From: Euglena gracilis
Lineage: Eukaryota > Euglenida > Euglenophyceae > Euglenales
DNA: 64,000 nucleotides
Assembly (NCBI GenBank): GCA_039621445.1
Contig: CP154956.1
Coordinates: forward strand, 53,275,908-53,339,907
Reading direction: 5' to 3'
This document shows, piece by piece, positions 23,601 to 34,488 of the stretch. Position numbers and translations under genes: made by a program. Below the pieces are notes generated by a model, which had not been told where the DNA came from, made no database searches, and saw only the letters and a program-made list of their open reading frames with translations. Within the stretch, counting starts at the first letter, position 1, and each line of letters starts with the position of its first letter.

Positions 23601-26600
23601 TCAGCAACCCCTGAAAATGCAGCTTCAGGGAAAATGGACGGAAGTTTCCAATCCAACCAACCATCATCAACAAAACCACCCAGGTTTACAATTGCTGATC
23701 CTTTTTTGGGCTCGAAGGCAAGAGTTTTCCTCGAAAGAATCCCCTCCTCTTTCGTTCATTGGGGAAAAGATATTTTTTTTGTTGACCGTTTGGTCCGAAT
23801 TTGAGAAACTTTTCGGCCTATCCAGTGAAGCATAATTTTCAGCAACCCCCAAATTTGAGCAACCTTTCGACAAATTGGCTGAAACCCAAAATTTCAGCAA
23901 CGGTCGCCTACATTTTTGGGGGTGGGGGTAAATGCTCTTGGGCACCCAAACTGTCAAAAAAAAGACCTTGCACTTCCCCCCTCCCTTCCACATCTTGATC
24001 ACGTTTTTGACTTTTACTGATTGGGACTTAGAAACAAATGGTACCTTTGCGCAGATGCGCAAATGAACCTGCCAATCATGGGGTAAGAGTGAGATGGGCC
24101 ACCTGAGAAGTTCGACTTTCGCTATTGCTGGGGAAAAAATGAGCAATACCAGCTCCTCCCCAACTTCACATGTCTGCATCAAACCTCACCATCAAGTCCC
24201 ATTTATATACACCTTGCTTCGGCGAGCAGTCCTGTCTTGTTCGAGGATTGGGGTGGCGTTGAACAGGAAAGTGGCCCCCCTACATCTTACATGCAAACTT
24301 GGTCCCCTTAAAGCTGGCCTTAGGCCTTTTGTGCATGGACGCCGAAATTCTTAACATGCAAACTTGCCCCCCCTAAGGTTGGCCCCCTGGCCCCCTGGTA
24401 GTGACTGACTGGTTACCCGAAAAAAGTGACTGACTGGTTTTTCGAAGAATGGAGTGACCCCCCCCGGGGGTCGGCAAAAAAATTGTATGGCCTCCCAGGT
24501 GGGGGGTCCGACCCCCCCACCAGGTTCTCCTGCACAGCCCTGGGGGGCTGGGGGGGGGGACACTTGATCTTGCAGCGTTGGAGGCAGTTGCCCCAATTTT
24601 CTGTCCTGACCGCCTCTGTCACAACTCCCTGCTTGGGATCAGGTCAGTTCCGAGTGTATCCCATCCAACCTGAGCCACCAATAAATTCTTTGTGCAGCTT
24701 TGACCAAATTGCACTCTGGGGGTCCAGTAAGGGTATTTGGTCCCCTTGAGTTTAACATGGCCCGGGCCAAATTTGGCTGAGTTTTTACTTCCTTGGGAGA
24801 TGTTCCAGACAATCTGTGTAAGATGGACAGCGGATATAAGGTCAATGCCATCGGTGGTGATGGGGGTTAGAGTCAGGATTAAATTGGCTTAAACTAGACC
24901 TTATCAGTCAGGGCTAATTTGGGTGTTCCCTGACCCTATTCTTAAGATTAACCATAACCGCAACCACACCAATATCACAGAAAGCACAAAATTACCCACA
25001 AAGCCCTCATCGTATTTCAAGTTGTTTTTGCCCCAGAATTTTTTGTTGTTCCACATGCATCAGAAAAAGTTTTTTTTTCTGACCTGTTCTGACAGCATTT
25101 GCTTTTTTTCTCTGTGTGCAGCAGTACCGCATTTTTTTGCCAAAAGCCTGGGTGACATTTTCTGATTCAGCATGCGCCACAATTCATCCAAAATTTTGGG
25201 TGTTTGTTTGCACCACATTGTGCTTCTGTGCAGCGTGCTCGCTAAAAAGCTTTTTCTGTTTGTTTTCAAGTGGCACCCTCAGGGTCGAGTTGTTTCAGGC
25301 TGCCAATTCATCACCCTCTCCCCCCCCCACCTTTGCTTCGTGAACAAACTTTGCTTCAAAGGTCAGCCCCCTGCCCTTCGTCGGGCCTCTTTGGCAGATG
25401 GGCCGAAACAGACAGCCCCTGACTTGTGAAGGGCGGAGACGTATCCTGAAGGGCCCCTCTGGCTGCAGTCCCCAAGCGCCCACACATTGTGTGGCCTCTG
25501 CAGTCCGGGTCCCAAACTAAGCTCCCCCCCCCTGCTTTGGAAGCGGGGCTGGAACAGCATCGCCCTGACTCGAGGCCTCTGCAAACCCTCCCTTTGTGGC
25601 CCCTTTGCCCTGAGGATCACAGCAAATCGCTCATGGGAGAACCACATTGGGATGTTGTGGTTTTTGTGTTCTGCCGTTGTGTTTCAGGGCGTCGCTTAAG
25701 CCAGAGGGCACCCATCCCCCCAGGGGGGGGGGTGTCCAGCCAACCAGCAGGCTTTTGAAATTTTGGAAGGTGAAAAAATGCGGGTTTGGGGGGGACCTCC
25801 AATGTCGGTCCCAAAATGGGTGCAAAATACACCCAGGAAAAATTTTGTGTCCAAAAACTGGTACCACCTGTGGTGCATACAGGGTGACAAACAAGACTTT
25901 TGGCAGGTTTTGGCAATTCTCACATGCAAGGGACTTGAACGGATTTTGGGCCAAGAGTTTGGATGGGTTGGGAATAAGACCCCTCAACCACCCAACAGGG
26001 ATCCCCAACCACCCAGGATGTACCCAGGGTGGGGGAAATCCAGGGGGATAACCTCCAAGCCCCCATTGTTGTTTCAACCTTTTCTTGAAAATGACATAAT
26101 TTTGGCAGGTCGACCTCGGGGGAAAAAAATCAATGCTCCCTCCACCCACCACAGCAGTTTCACCAACTTTGGGGAAACTTTGGGGATTTTGGCCAGGGAA
26201 TTTTTTTGAATATTTTTTGAAAAATGAACCCATTTTTTGATGGCAAAACACATTTTTTTCACCAAAAATATCATTAATTTTAGGTTTAAAAATTGGCAGT
26301 TTTTAGGAGGGGGGGTGAAAAAATGATGGTCGAAAAAATGGCCCCAAAATTTTTGGCACAGTCAAATTTCACTGACATTTTTTTTGGAATTTTTTTTGGA
26401 TTTTCAATCGCATTTTTTTCCTTCAAAAACCTCTCAAAATCAAAATTTTTACAGCCACCAGCGCCCAGACCCCAGGGCAGAACGGGAATCGGCCAAACAG
26501 CCAGGGTGGTGGGTGGGGGGGAGTCGACCCCCCCCACCTCTTCCCATTGTTTTGGGGAGTGCATATTTGGTGACCCATTCTGTATTCTTCTGATAAAATC

Positions 26601-26639
26601 TGACTCTGGGGATCGCAATACCTACCCCCCCCCCCCCCC
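20616..26639. other. No supported gene; weak open frames
   Basis: The 6-kb stretch is largely unique. Open frames of 80-206 codons occur (for example 21757-22062 plus, 22318-22683 minus, 25631-26251 minus), but I recognise no domain, and exons could not be assembled with confidence. Bases 24275-24490 hold fragments of MITE family 3 and of the TGACTGACTGG family. Bases 22838-22880 hold a GACACGGCGTGT palindrome that recurs near 28366 and 28828. Confidence 0.3.
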
Positions 26640-26910
26640 CGGGAAACTGTCATGCCCGAGAACCTGTCAGGGTCCCGCCCGGGAAACTGTCAGGGTCCCC
26701 GGCACCGGCCAACCTGTCAGTATAGGAAGTTGTCAGGGTCCCCGATACCGGCCAACCTGCAGGGTCATTTTTCATTGATTTTCTCTTGAAATGCCCTACC
26801 CGGGAAACTGTCAGGGTCCCGCCCGGGAAACTGTCAGGGTCCCTGGTACCGGCCAACCTGTGATGATAGGAAGTTGTCAGGGTCCCCGGTACTGGCCAAC
26901 CTGTCAGGTG
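26640..26910. repeat. GGGAAACTGTCAGGGTCC compound tandem repeat
   Basis: Two long copies (about 26640-26760 and 26810-26908), each made of GGGAAACTGTCAGGGTCC and CCGGCCAACCTG sub-units, are separated by a 50-bp unique spacer. Non-coding. Confidence 0.75.
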
Positions 26911-27560
26911 ACCCAGGGGGGGGGTAGGTAACTCATTCGGCATTTTCTCTGATCCCACTGCAACAAGGGCTATTTTTTTCTGTTGCTCTGGCAATGGAAA
27001 CTCAGAAATGTTATTTTGTCAACCACTTTGGCTTCTGGCCAGATTGTCTCAAACGGAATGTTCGCTTTGGATTAGCCCAACCTGGTCAGAGACTGGGTTG
27101 CCCAGAAAATTTTGAAATTTGGGTGAGTGGGTGGATGCCCCCCCCCCCCCCACGGGGGGTTGTGGGTGGGTGGGTTTTCCAAAGAAAAAGTGGGTGGTTG
27201 GATTTTGGGTGCCCACCTCAGATTCCTTAAGTGAATCATGATGCAGACATGACTAAACGCTGTCCCCTAAGGGTCGACTAGCTGAGATATTGTCCAATAT
27301 TTTCCCCTGCTTGCAGAAAAGTGGTCATGCCCTCACGCTGGATAGCCCTCCGCTTGGGTTATGTGGCTACACGATGCCCCCGTGTTGCAACAAGGGCGGC
27401 TACTCAGTGTCTGTACACATATGGCAGAAATTTCGAGTCCCAATCCACTGGTCTTCCTTTTGGGGCTTCCATTCAAGTGATTGGCCTTGTGATCTACCAC
27501 CACCTCCACCCCAGGGTTTGATATAAGGTATAGAGGGTTTTTTTGTACTGGTGTGCCACG
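26911..27560. other. No supported gene
   Basis: Short C/G-run palindrome near 27135-27165 and otherwise unique sequence. A ATATAAGGTAT element-end motif lies at 27520. Confidence 0.35.
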
Positions 27561-27568
27561 CTGGAATA

Positions 27569-27686
27569 CCTCCCCACCCCAGGCGTTTGGCCCCCCTCCT
27601 CCTAACATGCAAACTTGGCCCCCCTGAGGTTGGCCCCCAGCCTTACCTTCAATCCTGGCCTGGGCCAAGCGCCTGGGGGGGGGAAG
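27569..27686. mobile_element. TA-flanked MITE (family 3 copy b)
   Basis: The 118-bp element sits between TA dinucleotides (27567-27568, 27687-27688). Its inverted ends of about 28 bp are CCTCCCCACCCCAGGCGTTT / CGCCTGGGGGGGGGAAG flanking GGCCC / GGGCC. The interior has ACATGCAAACTTGGCCCCC as in copy a. No coding capacity. Confidence 0.65.
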
Positions 27687-28125
27687 TATTTGTCATGTGC
27701 CGTGTGTACAACTTTGAAAGTATGCGCTGCAATTACTGTGTCATTCCCGTCGAATTCAATTTTGCACAGATAATTTATTTGGTGCTGTACCTTGGCGCAA
27801 AGTTGTCCGCTGCATATTTATGAGAGAGAGCATTTTATCCCAAAATTTGATTCCTGTGAGCCACAGGGCATCCACCCTCTTTTGCATTTTTCCCAGCTGG
27901 GGGAGGTTTCTTCAGCGCCGACGCTGAAGAAATTCTTCCTTGCACGGTATTGTGGTGAGAAGGGGAGGTCCAAGTCCTCCAATGCAGCCCTGCTCCGCCC
28001 CTCGGAGTACTGAATTAAAAGTTGAGACCAGAGAAATACCAAGGCAAATTGCCAAGAGTTTCGGTATCTGGTCGAAATCATCATCGCTGGTTTTTTGGGG
28101 GAGTTCAATTTTTTTTTACCCGCTC

Positions 28126-29220
28126 CCCCCCTTGTCATACGACCACCCCCCTGGTCACAGGTTGCAGGTCATGGGGGTGTTATGACCCCCCCCCCCCCCG
28201 GTCACAGGTTGCAGGTTGCGAAAATTTTAACACCACCTTACCTACGACCGCCCTTTCATTTACGACCACCCCCGGTCACAGGTTGCAGGTCATGGGGGTG
28301 TTACGACCACCCCCCTCTGGTCACAGGTTGCAGGAACCCGGTCGTACCTCCCCCCCCTTGTCGTTGACACGGCGTGTTGTTGACACCCCCGTGTCAACGA
28401 CACTTTCCTGGAACATTTTTTTTTCTTTTGCGTTGGCCACAGTTTCTGACAAATTTCAGCCAGGACATTTCAAAAATGTGTCAAATCTTCTTTCCAGCCA
28501 TGGCTTCGAATGTTTTCCCCTATGAATTTGGGGATTTGGTTCAATATGAGAGGTCCAATGGTGTGCTTGTGGAAGGAAATTGCCAAGTTGGGGGGGTTTC
28601 GGGGTCATTTTGGGGGGTCGGATTTTCACCAACAATTCCGGATCTTATAATACCCCCCCCCCCACTTATAAACCCCCCCTTCGGCTGACCAACCAAACCG
28701 GATCCATTAAACCCCGGGGGGTTTAGAAGTGGGGGGGTTTATTCGCACCGGCCACAGTGTGGCGGACATGCATTCACGGGGTCATTCATTGTTGCTGGCG
28801 GTCGATTTTTTATGGTACAGTGTCGTTGACACGGCGTGTCGTTGACACACCCCCCGTGTCAACGACACTTTCCTGGAACATTGGCGTGCCAACGACAAGG
28901 GGAGGGGGAGGTACGACAAGGGGGGGGGTAAAAATCTGATAATCCATCCTCGTGGATTTGGGTGTGACTGTTGGGTTTCAGGTTTTGCTGGGTGAAGTCC
29001 GGCAACTGGCTGGCCCCCTGGGGTGTCCCAGCGAGAACCCCCGACATTTTCTCCTCTGCCTCTGGGCAAAGGTCTTACCCCCCCCATTGTCGCACGACCG
29101 GGTTCCTGCAACCTGTGACCGGGAGGGGGGGGGTCGTAACACCCCCATAACCTGCAACCTGTGACCGGGGGGTGGTCGTAAATGAGGGGTGGTCGTACGA
29201 CAAGGGGGGAGGGTGGTATG
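28126..29220. repeat. Inverted repeat cluster with GGTCACAGGTTGCAGG units
   Basis: GGTCACAGGTTGCAGGTCAT-type units repeat in the + orientation at 28151-28340 and in reverse complement at 29083-29175. The outer ends are CCCCCTTGTC / GACAAGGGGG. Inside, GTCAACGACACTTTCCTGGA occurs twice as a direct repeat (28389, 28857) next to GTTGACACGGCGTGT palindromes. This may be one element of about 1.1 kb or two adjacent ones. No transposase is visible. Confidence 0.55.
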
Positions 29221-30779
29221 CCGTGAATGTGGGTGTTGCATTTGGGGCGATGGAGGCCTCCCCCATCTGTGAGCCCCGGCGGCTTGCAACGCTGTTGTTG
29301 CCAGAATGGCTGATGGGCTTTCCACCTGACCTCTGATTCAGGGCTTGAAGGAATGGATTCCGATGACTGTTCTGAATGTTTTGACGATGTTCTGGCTGTT
29401 TGGGGTTTTGTTGTTGTTTTTTGCACAATTCCCCCAAAATGATTTTTGCCCCCTGCAAAGTTTGTTGACCCCCACAATGTAATTTGGGCAATACCCAAAC
29501 CATAAACCATTGATGGATCAATTTTCCAAAATGCCAATTTGTCAAAATGCAGTTTGTTGCCTATTTTACCACATCAAAATAATTTTCATGGGACAGCAAC
29601 GAACGTTGCACACTGCGGATGACTTCACCGCCTCCTGGTTTTTCCAGAGAGACGCATCATTTTCCACGTCCTTTTTTGTGAAGAGGGGCCAAAGTTTTTT
29701 GGATGTTTTGAGCTGGCAGCCTTGAACCACTGCTCCCTTCCAGCTTCCCCCTTGGTCCCAATAAGTGATGTGGGGGGAGTTGACCCCTTTTGCCCCGAAG
29801 AAATTGGCCCGTGTGCAAAAAAAATTGAGGTACAGGGAGGGATGGTTTGAAAATGGCTCCTGCCTGCCACTTTCTGCGATCCGAGGTCATGCCCACACCA
29901 CGGACCGACCGTGCCACTGCTGACTGCCTGAGTTTCCCCTGGATGTCACCCCCCCTCCGCCTGCTGTTTTTTTTGACTCTGTTGTGGAAAATTCTGCCCA
30001 ATATTGGCCAGTCAGTTTTGGCCAAACTGCCCTCCCCCAAGAATCAAACACCAAAACAAGACACAACACAAACCCCGGGCTTGAGCTGGAGGATCAATTG
30101 GGGGGGTATCCTTGACCCGGTGTTCACCTTCACTTGCCCCCCTCCCTTCTCCTTCCATATAATCTTGCCCCGCCCCCCCCCCCCCCCCCGTTGGTCTTCG
30201 GGATTTTGGTCTGTCAAGGACGGGGGGGGATCAGAGGCTGTAATCTGAGGCTCCACCGAACTTCCACTAGGTCCAGTTTTGTCAGTTATTTGCACCTTTT
30301 TTTAGACGCAGGTGGCAACATTAGCAGCAAGAGCAGGCTGCCAGGCACAGTTTTCAGGGTGGATGCTCTGTGGTATAGAAAAATGTATTTGTGAAGTTAT
30401 AAGAAATTAAAGTCGACACTTGATTCTTTTAAAAGCAAATTTTAAATCATGGCAGATGACATTTATCATAAGGGGAGTTAATTATTAATTATACACCCCA
30501 AAATGAAATCTTTCACACAAAGGACATTATGGGGTTGTGCAGTTGGACTTTTCTGTTTCAACAGTGCATGTGCATTTGCAATTGTGCAATATTTTTCACT
30601 CTTCTCCTCGTTGTGGCGTCCTTGAGGGCATTTCCTGGCAGTGGTCTGGGGCGGACGCTGTCGTTTCCCACATCGACATCCCCGTATGCCCCTGCCCCCC
30701 GTGGCATCCCCTTTGTAAATACCAGCAGCGGCTGGGGGTTGGCCCACCCTGCCGGCTTGGACAGCGATGGCGCTGAAAT
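29221..30779. other. No supported gene
   Basis: Unique sequence with a TGCCACTGCTGAC repeat end near 29910 and one poly-C block at 30170-30190. Open frames up to 156 codons are without recognised domains. Confidence 0.35.
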
Positions 30780-31080
30780 TTTGCTTCAGAGGCGCCTTTG
30801 AATGAGCAGCAGAGCTCTGGGCCACAGCGGCTTTTGTGGGGCCCAACTGCATCCCCCCGTTGCCTTGGGTTGTTGGCCCCCCTTGTCCCTCCTCTGGCCA
30901 ATTTCACACACTTCTTGGGCAGAAAGGCCCAATTTTTTGAGTAAACCAACTCCTGCCCCTCTGGTGGAGTCGGCCCCCCACACCTGGGGGGATGCCGCTT
31001 AGCCAAAAATTCCTTTGTGATAGAAGCAATTGTCTGCCCTTATGTATTTGGGGGTTTTAATGATATCAGAAGGGGGCGGT
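30780..31080 (-). pseudogene. DIRS tyrosine recombinase fragment (element F)
   Basis: On the minus strand, bases 30880-31000 encode a peptide closely similar to the C-terminal catalytic part of the recombinase in element D: WGADSTRGAGV, then LKKLGLSAQEVCEIGQ. The STRG motif holds the second catalytic arginine. The frame is interrupted and diverges after GQRR, before the segment that carries the nucleophilic tyrosine in D. This is a relic of another DIRS copy; no RT or ORF1 is attached. Confidence 0.7.
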
Positions 31081-31436
31081 GGGAACCAACAGCAGATTTT
31101 GGGTGGCTTTTCCTGGGTCCTGGGAATCAGATCATGGGCAGGAGCAGGGCAAAACGTGGGCAACCCTTCCTCACTTCAGCAGTCTAGGACGCCAAAGAGG
31201 AAATTATTCAGGAGGGTGTCAAAGAGGAAATTGCTCCCTGGCACCCACAACAGGCGCCCGTCACCTTCCATTCCGACTCACCAATCGTATTCCATTTCTT
31301 CCTCTCCCATTGACATTCAGTCAGTGTATGTTAACGGTCCGTACAAGCTCGAAACACCTTTTCACAATGTCTGTCATTATGCCAAGCCAGTTGGCCACAG
31401 GGCGTCGCTTAACGACCCCCTGCACCTCAAACTGGC

Positions 31437-31770
31437 TGGATAAGGACTGCCTGTTGCGTCCCCACCCCGCAGGCAGACCAAGAGGGGAGGAAGGGACCCC
31501 GAGGGCGACGCACAAATATGAAACGGCTTTTTGAAGGTGAATGTTTTTGGGAAGGCCAGGCTTTGCCCCTTGAGTGCTTCGATTTTGCCAGAGTTGGCTG
31601 GCTCGTCGCTACATTTCGGGAGGGTGACTTCCTCAGGGAGCCCCCCCCCCCCCCCAGGATCGTTTTCTTTTGTGGGAGGGCTGGGTGCTGTCACTTGGTG
31701 TTTGTGCTTCGCCCTGGACTTGTCACTTGGTGTCTTCCTCCCCTCTCGGTCTGCCTCGGGGAGTGGAGGC
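31437..31770. repeat. DIRS terminal-repeat remnants
   Basis: GAGGAAGGGACCCCGAGGGC (31489-31508) matches the outer ITR sequence of D (31844 onward). TTTGTGCTTCGCCCT (31700) and TTCCTCCCCTCTCGGTCT (about 31737) are in the opposite orientation, as expected for an internal complementary region. Likely broken termini of a further DIRS copy. Confidence 0.5.
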
Positions 31771-31843
31771 ACCTGGGATTTCTTGAAAACCCAATTTTTC
31801 ATCATGTTCCCTCCTTCCCCCTTGGGGTGGAGTCGGCCCAGGA

Positions 31844-31990
31844 GGAAGGGACACCACCGAGGGCGAAGCACGAAGACCTTGTGAGGCCATGCCTTGCTCG
31901 CCGGCGGTGTTGTTTGGACTGTTTGCTGCGTTGGGTTAGGAGCCCCTGCTTAGTGCCGCCGCCTCGTTGGAGTTGGCTGATGATGCTGCT
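31844..31990. repeat. DIRS element D, left (3') ITR
   Basis: Inverted relative to 57438-57565: the shared core runs from CTTGTGAGGCCATGCC to GAGTTGGCTGAT. The outer 42 bp (31844-31885) are complementary to ICR half 53284-53322. Confidence 0.8.
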
Positions 31991-32002
31991 CCGACTTGGC
32001 GA

Positions 32003-32163
32003 CTCGGACTCCCACGACAGAGGAAGGGGGAGGGAGGGACCAAGAGGGCGAAGCACAAGAAGATGGTGAGGTCCCGCTCTCCTTGCCGGCTGCTCTGTTC
32101 TGGCGTGTTTGTGTGTGCGCGGGGGGTGCCTCTTACTGCGCCTCTGTTTCCGGAGTTGGCGAT
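32003..32163. repeat. DIRS element A, left (3') ITR
   Basis: Inverted relative to 53048-53171 over the core from GATGGTGAGGTCC to CCGGAG(T/C)TGGC. Its outermost 68 bp pair with the ICR. Confidence 0.85.
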
Positions 32164-32375
32164 GATGAGGCCTCCTCCGACACCTTGGCGAAGCTGAACC
32201 GTCGTGGCCCCGCCCCCCCCTCTCCCATGTTTGCTTGGTGGCCCCCCCTCGATGGGGATGGTTGTCTCTCTTGGTGTTTCTGGGCGGGTGGTTGGGGTTG
32301 CTTGGTTGGGGGCCCCCTTTCTGGTTGGGATGTCTTTCTTTTCTGCTGTTTTTTTTTGGGGTGGGGGGGGTTGGG

Positions 32376-32477
32376 CTCACCATCTTCTTGTGCTTCGCCC
32401 TCTCGGTCCCTTCCTCCCCCTTCCTCTGTCGTGGGAGTCCGAGACCATTCGGGCTCCGCACTTCGAGATGGTGAGGT
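32376..32477. repeat. DIRS element A internal complementary region (ICR)
   Basis: Two abutting halves complement the two element termini: 32376-32443 with 32003-32070, and 32444-32477 with 53138-53171. In the DIRS replication model the ICR aligns both ends of the linear cDNA so that they can be ligated into a circle before recombinase-mediated integration. Confidence 0.88.
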
Positions 32478-32489
32478 ACTGTGCACCCC

Positions 32490-33430
32490 CCTTTGGGCCA
32501 TAATATTTTGAATTTTTGAAACGACACCGAGTCGTAAATAATGAGCTTGGAAGGCCCCAAAATTTTTCCACTGACCCAATTTGCTGGACTTCTTCCACTT
32601 GAAAACCAGCATTTTTCCTCCATAAAACCCCAGCTCCTCTGGTGCTGTGGGGTTTCCAGTGGGTGGTGTCCACCCCCCCCTCTTGCAGAATTTCTCTGGT
32701 TAGTGAATTCACTCTTTCTGCTGTCAAAGGTCTTTTTCCATCCAAAGAACATAACAAATTATTTTTGTGCCCAATCATGTGGGCTGTCCTTTCCACATAT
32801 TCTTTCAATAAATGCCAGGGGCTTATGAGAGGGGTGTGTGGCAAAATCAAAACTTCCTCCCATCTGGGGAATTGCCACCCTTTCCTTTGCAATAAAATGA
32901 AAATTTTTTCTCCCACGAAACTGATTTTTCGCTGTGTCCTGGCTAAATCAACCCCCCTGTGGAGGGCAAACAGCCTCCAACAGATGATGAGTCTGTTTCT
33001 GAGCTCCTTTACAGATAGGTCTGAGAGGGGTTTGGATTTCCTGATGATGTTTTCTAAGAAATCAGTGGGGTCCCAAAAATGGGCATACTTGCAGACATTG
33101 GAATTCCATTTCCTTTTCAATGGAGACAAAAGAGGGGAAAACCTCAATGACCCAAACCCTGGGAGTAATAAAACTGCTGCATATGCATTTGTGCAGTGTT
33201 GAGGCTGTGGACAGCGAGATCAAGGATGGCCTCAGCCATCCTGTGGACTGTGCAGTCCTGCAGGGGCACCCCTTTGTGCAACAATTGGCCCACCAATGTC
33301 CTGAATGCCGAGTCATACCTCTTGACATTTCCCAGATTTTTTATGTAAGTGTCGATACTGGTCATCGAAATTTCCTGGGATTGTAATATTTGCCTGACAC
33401 AATCAAGCAGGCCAAATTCCACCTTGGGGG
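32490..33430 (-). pseudogene. Tyrosine recombinase of DIRS element A (frameshifted)
   Basis: This is the integrase-equivalent of DIRS elements, which would insert circular cDNA without target duplication. An N-terminal SAM-like segment (about 33430-33145; DTYIKNLGNVKRYDSAFRTL) is followed in another frame by the catalytic domain starting near 33147. Visible catalytic elements are ALHRGVDLA (first arginine), HSTRGAG (HxxR; H at 32647-32649, R at 32638-32640) and AFQAHYLRLG with the nucleophilic tyrosine codon at 32538-32540. The tyrosine lies in a different frame from HSTRG, so at least two frameshifts (near 33145 and 32580) inactivate the gene. Homologues are in D and in relic F. The end is uncertain because the frame runs into the ICR. 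Confidence 0.8.
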
Positions 33431-34166
33431 GGGTGGGGCATCTCCTCCCCCCAGCAGTTGGTGAACAGACCCCACTGGGGGGGGGTACCAGTAAAACTTT
33501 GCTGCCTGGCTGCCTGATTGACATTAATTGGCGCCACCATGATGTCGAAGCCCAGTGGGGTACGATCAACAGACAATGCAGGTCTGGGTTTACCATGAAC
33601 CTCTGAACCCACTGGGGAATGATGCTCCAGGGGGGGTTTGCATAAACTGGGGGGAGGTGCCTCACGTCTGCCCTCAAGGCATCCACCAGCAAAGCCCCTT
33701 GGTGGGGGTATCGACAAACAAACTTGTGGAATTTTTTGATGCTGCGTGTGCAAAACATATCCACCTCTGGGGTTATGTCCTTCCTGAAAAAATGAAGAAT
33801 TTGTTGAAAGATGTTTGGGTTGAGGGTATAATCCCCTGGGTCCTTTTGCTCCCTGGTCAGGGAGTCTGCCAATTGCTCCTTTGTGGGAACCAGGACCACC
33901 TGCAAATTGATTTGCTTTTCTTGGCAATGATACAGCAGGGGTTTTAAAATAGAATTGAGGTAGGGCTTTTTGCCTCCCCACTTTGTTAAATAACTCACAG
34001 CCACCTGGCTGTCGACATGAAGCACAATTGTTTGCTTTGGCTTGGCCAGTGCTTTTACAGTTTCCACTGCAGCTTGCAACTCTTTTTGGTTGATATGAAG
34101 GACATGCAGGTCCCTCCAAAAATGCTGCTCCTTTTGGCCTGATTCCTTGTCCAGCCCCCCCCCCAT
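33431..34166 (-). pseudogene. RNase H and Dam-like MT domains of DIRS element A (3' part)
   Basis: On the minus strand, after the insertion of B, the protein resumes at GGGLDKESG. RNase H follows, with KELQAAV, HVDSQVAVSYL and LADSLTRE supplying the acidic residues. Next comes the domain usually annotated as MT in DIRS elements: VDMFCTRSIKKF, then YANPPWSIIPQW (NPPW, the DPPY-like motif of N6-adenine methyltransferases, near 33620-33643), then LLIVPHW. The missing 5' part of RNase H (SDSSTWQW) lies at 39314-39340. Whether the DIRS MT domain methylates DNA is not established. Confidence 0.82.
34163..34166. other. Target-site duplication of Ty3 element B (left)
   Basis: CCAT here and at 39310-39313. 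The two sites join element A precisely across its RNase H codons. Confidence 0.8.
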
Positions 34167-34470
34167 TGTGCGCGGTCCGAGGGTGCCCGCCCCAAGGAGG
34201 GGTCCCAAGGGGGCCCAAAGGAGCCACGAAGGGCCGCGAGGGGGCTCCAAGGCCCCCAAGGGCCTTTTGAGGCCCCACTGGCCCCCAAGGGGGCCCCACA
34301 GCCCATTTTGACCAAGCCAAGGGAAGGTGAAGGAGGGGGCAGGTTGAGGGGGCCAACAGGCAACCCCCAAGGGGATGCGCAAGCCCTGCTGGGCTTTGCG
34401 CCAGCATGCGCACCCCCTTGGTGGGCGCTCAGATGGCGCAATTCATTAAGAATGGCGCAAAGTATACCAA
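34167..34470 (+). repeat. Truncated 5' LTR of element B
   Basis: Matches 38611-38914 with two substitutions (near 34316 and 34407). It lacks the remaining 395 bp of the LTR. Confidence 0.9.
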
Positions 34471-34488
34471 GTATACCTTGAACAGTTT

